Positions 13,979-14,094 of a stretch of 14,094 nucleotides of DNA are shown piece after piece. Below the pieces are notes generated by a model. The model saw only the letters and a list, made by a program, of their open reading frames with translations, was not told the origin of the DNA and searched no databases. This DNA comes from CG1-02-35-72 sp045046885 (GTDB lineage Bacteria; Bacteroidota; Bacteroidia; Flavobacteriales; Flavobacteriaceae). Numbering within the stretch: position 1 is the stretch's first letter; each line of letters begins with the position of its first letter. The stretch spans positions 1-14,094 of the forward strand of contig JASFYX010000063.1 of the NCBI GenBank assembly GCA_045046885.1, written 5' to 3'. A program made the translations under genes and the position numbers.

Positions 13979-14094
13979 ATGAAATTTATAGTATCTAGTT
14001 CGCAACTTTTTAAGCAACTTCAAGTGTTGGGTGGTGTTATAAACAGCAACAATACCTTGCCAATTTTAGATAATTTTTTGTTTGAATTATCAGA
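13979..14094 (+). CDS. dnaN: DNA polymerase III beta subunit (sliding clamp), N-terminal fragment
   Basis: The first 38 codons of the gene run off the window end. The translation begins 'MKFIVSSSQLFKQLQVLGG' and continues 'VINSNNTLPILDNFLFELS', the N-terminal pattern of flavobacterial DnaN, with the conserved 'NTLPIL' segment of clamp domain 1. The clamp encircles DNA and holds the replicative polymerase. The promoter at 13921-13952 serves it. The rest of the protein cannot be judged. Neither dnaA nor an origin is present in the visible part. Confidence 0.9.
   Translation, partial: MKFIVSSSQLFKQLQVLGGVINSNNTLPILDNFLFELS

Noticed and set aside
13940..14094. Replication origin next to dnaN
   Set aside because: No dnaA gene and no cluster of DnaA boxes is visible in this part, and in flavobacteria dnaN is often away from the origin.

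Overview
The window looks like core chromosome of a low-GC Bacteroidota, most likely a marine-type Flavobacteriaceae. The evidence is gldF/gldG, AT-rich genes mostly lacking Shine-Dalgarno (SD) sites, promoter-like boxes of the Bacteroidota form TAnnTTTG, and palindromic intergenic repeats of a kind I recall from flavobacterial genomes. No phage, IS, CRISPR, tRNA or rRNA sequence was seen.

Layout. 1-249 is the 3' end of a Cys/Met-metabolism PLP enzyme. It converges through a strong hairpin (257-289) on a leftward block: phoH (4048-3113), purC (3099-2143) and a membrane-anchored PAS/HisKA_3 sensor kinase (1978-302) that begins at TTG and has no response regulator here. A divergent intergenic region (4049-4232) separates phoH from a tightly packed rightward block: a DUF62 SAM hydrolase-like protein, a small ABM-domain protein, gldF, gldG and a PLP-dependent decarboxylase. 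Gaps in this block are 3 and 10 nt, then a 4-nt overlap, then 1 nt. The block ends in a 252-bp region of degenerate REP-like palindromes (9187-9438).

Beyond it lies a leftward operon read from about 13.8 kb: a secreted PIG-L deacetylase of 841 aa, an easily missed 35-aa single-pass membrane peptide (11275-11168), and a sodium:solute symporter carrying an unusual hydrophilic insert. The window ends with the first 38 codons of dnaN on the plus strand, preceded by a near-consensus promoter.

How the genes may work together. GldF and GldG form the membrane and exported parts of the gliding-motility ABC transporter; the ATPase GldA is not in the window. PhoH and PurC are housekeeping genes for RNA metabolism and purine synthesis. 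The PIG-L, peptide and symporter trio resembles a degradation-and-uptake unit: the exported enzyme deacetylates an N-acetylated sugar substrate, and the symporter imports a small product. The substrate cannot be read from sequence.

I found no clearly new multi-gene system. The observations most worth following up are the 35-aa peptide, the missing triad Arg in the DUF62 protein, the face-to-face promoter boxes at 4111-4130, and the symporter insert.
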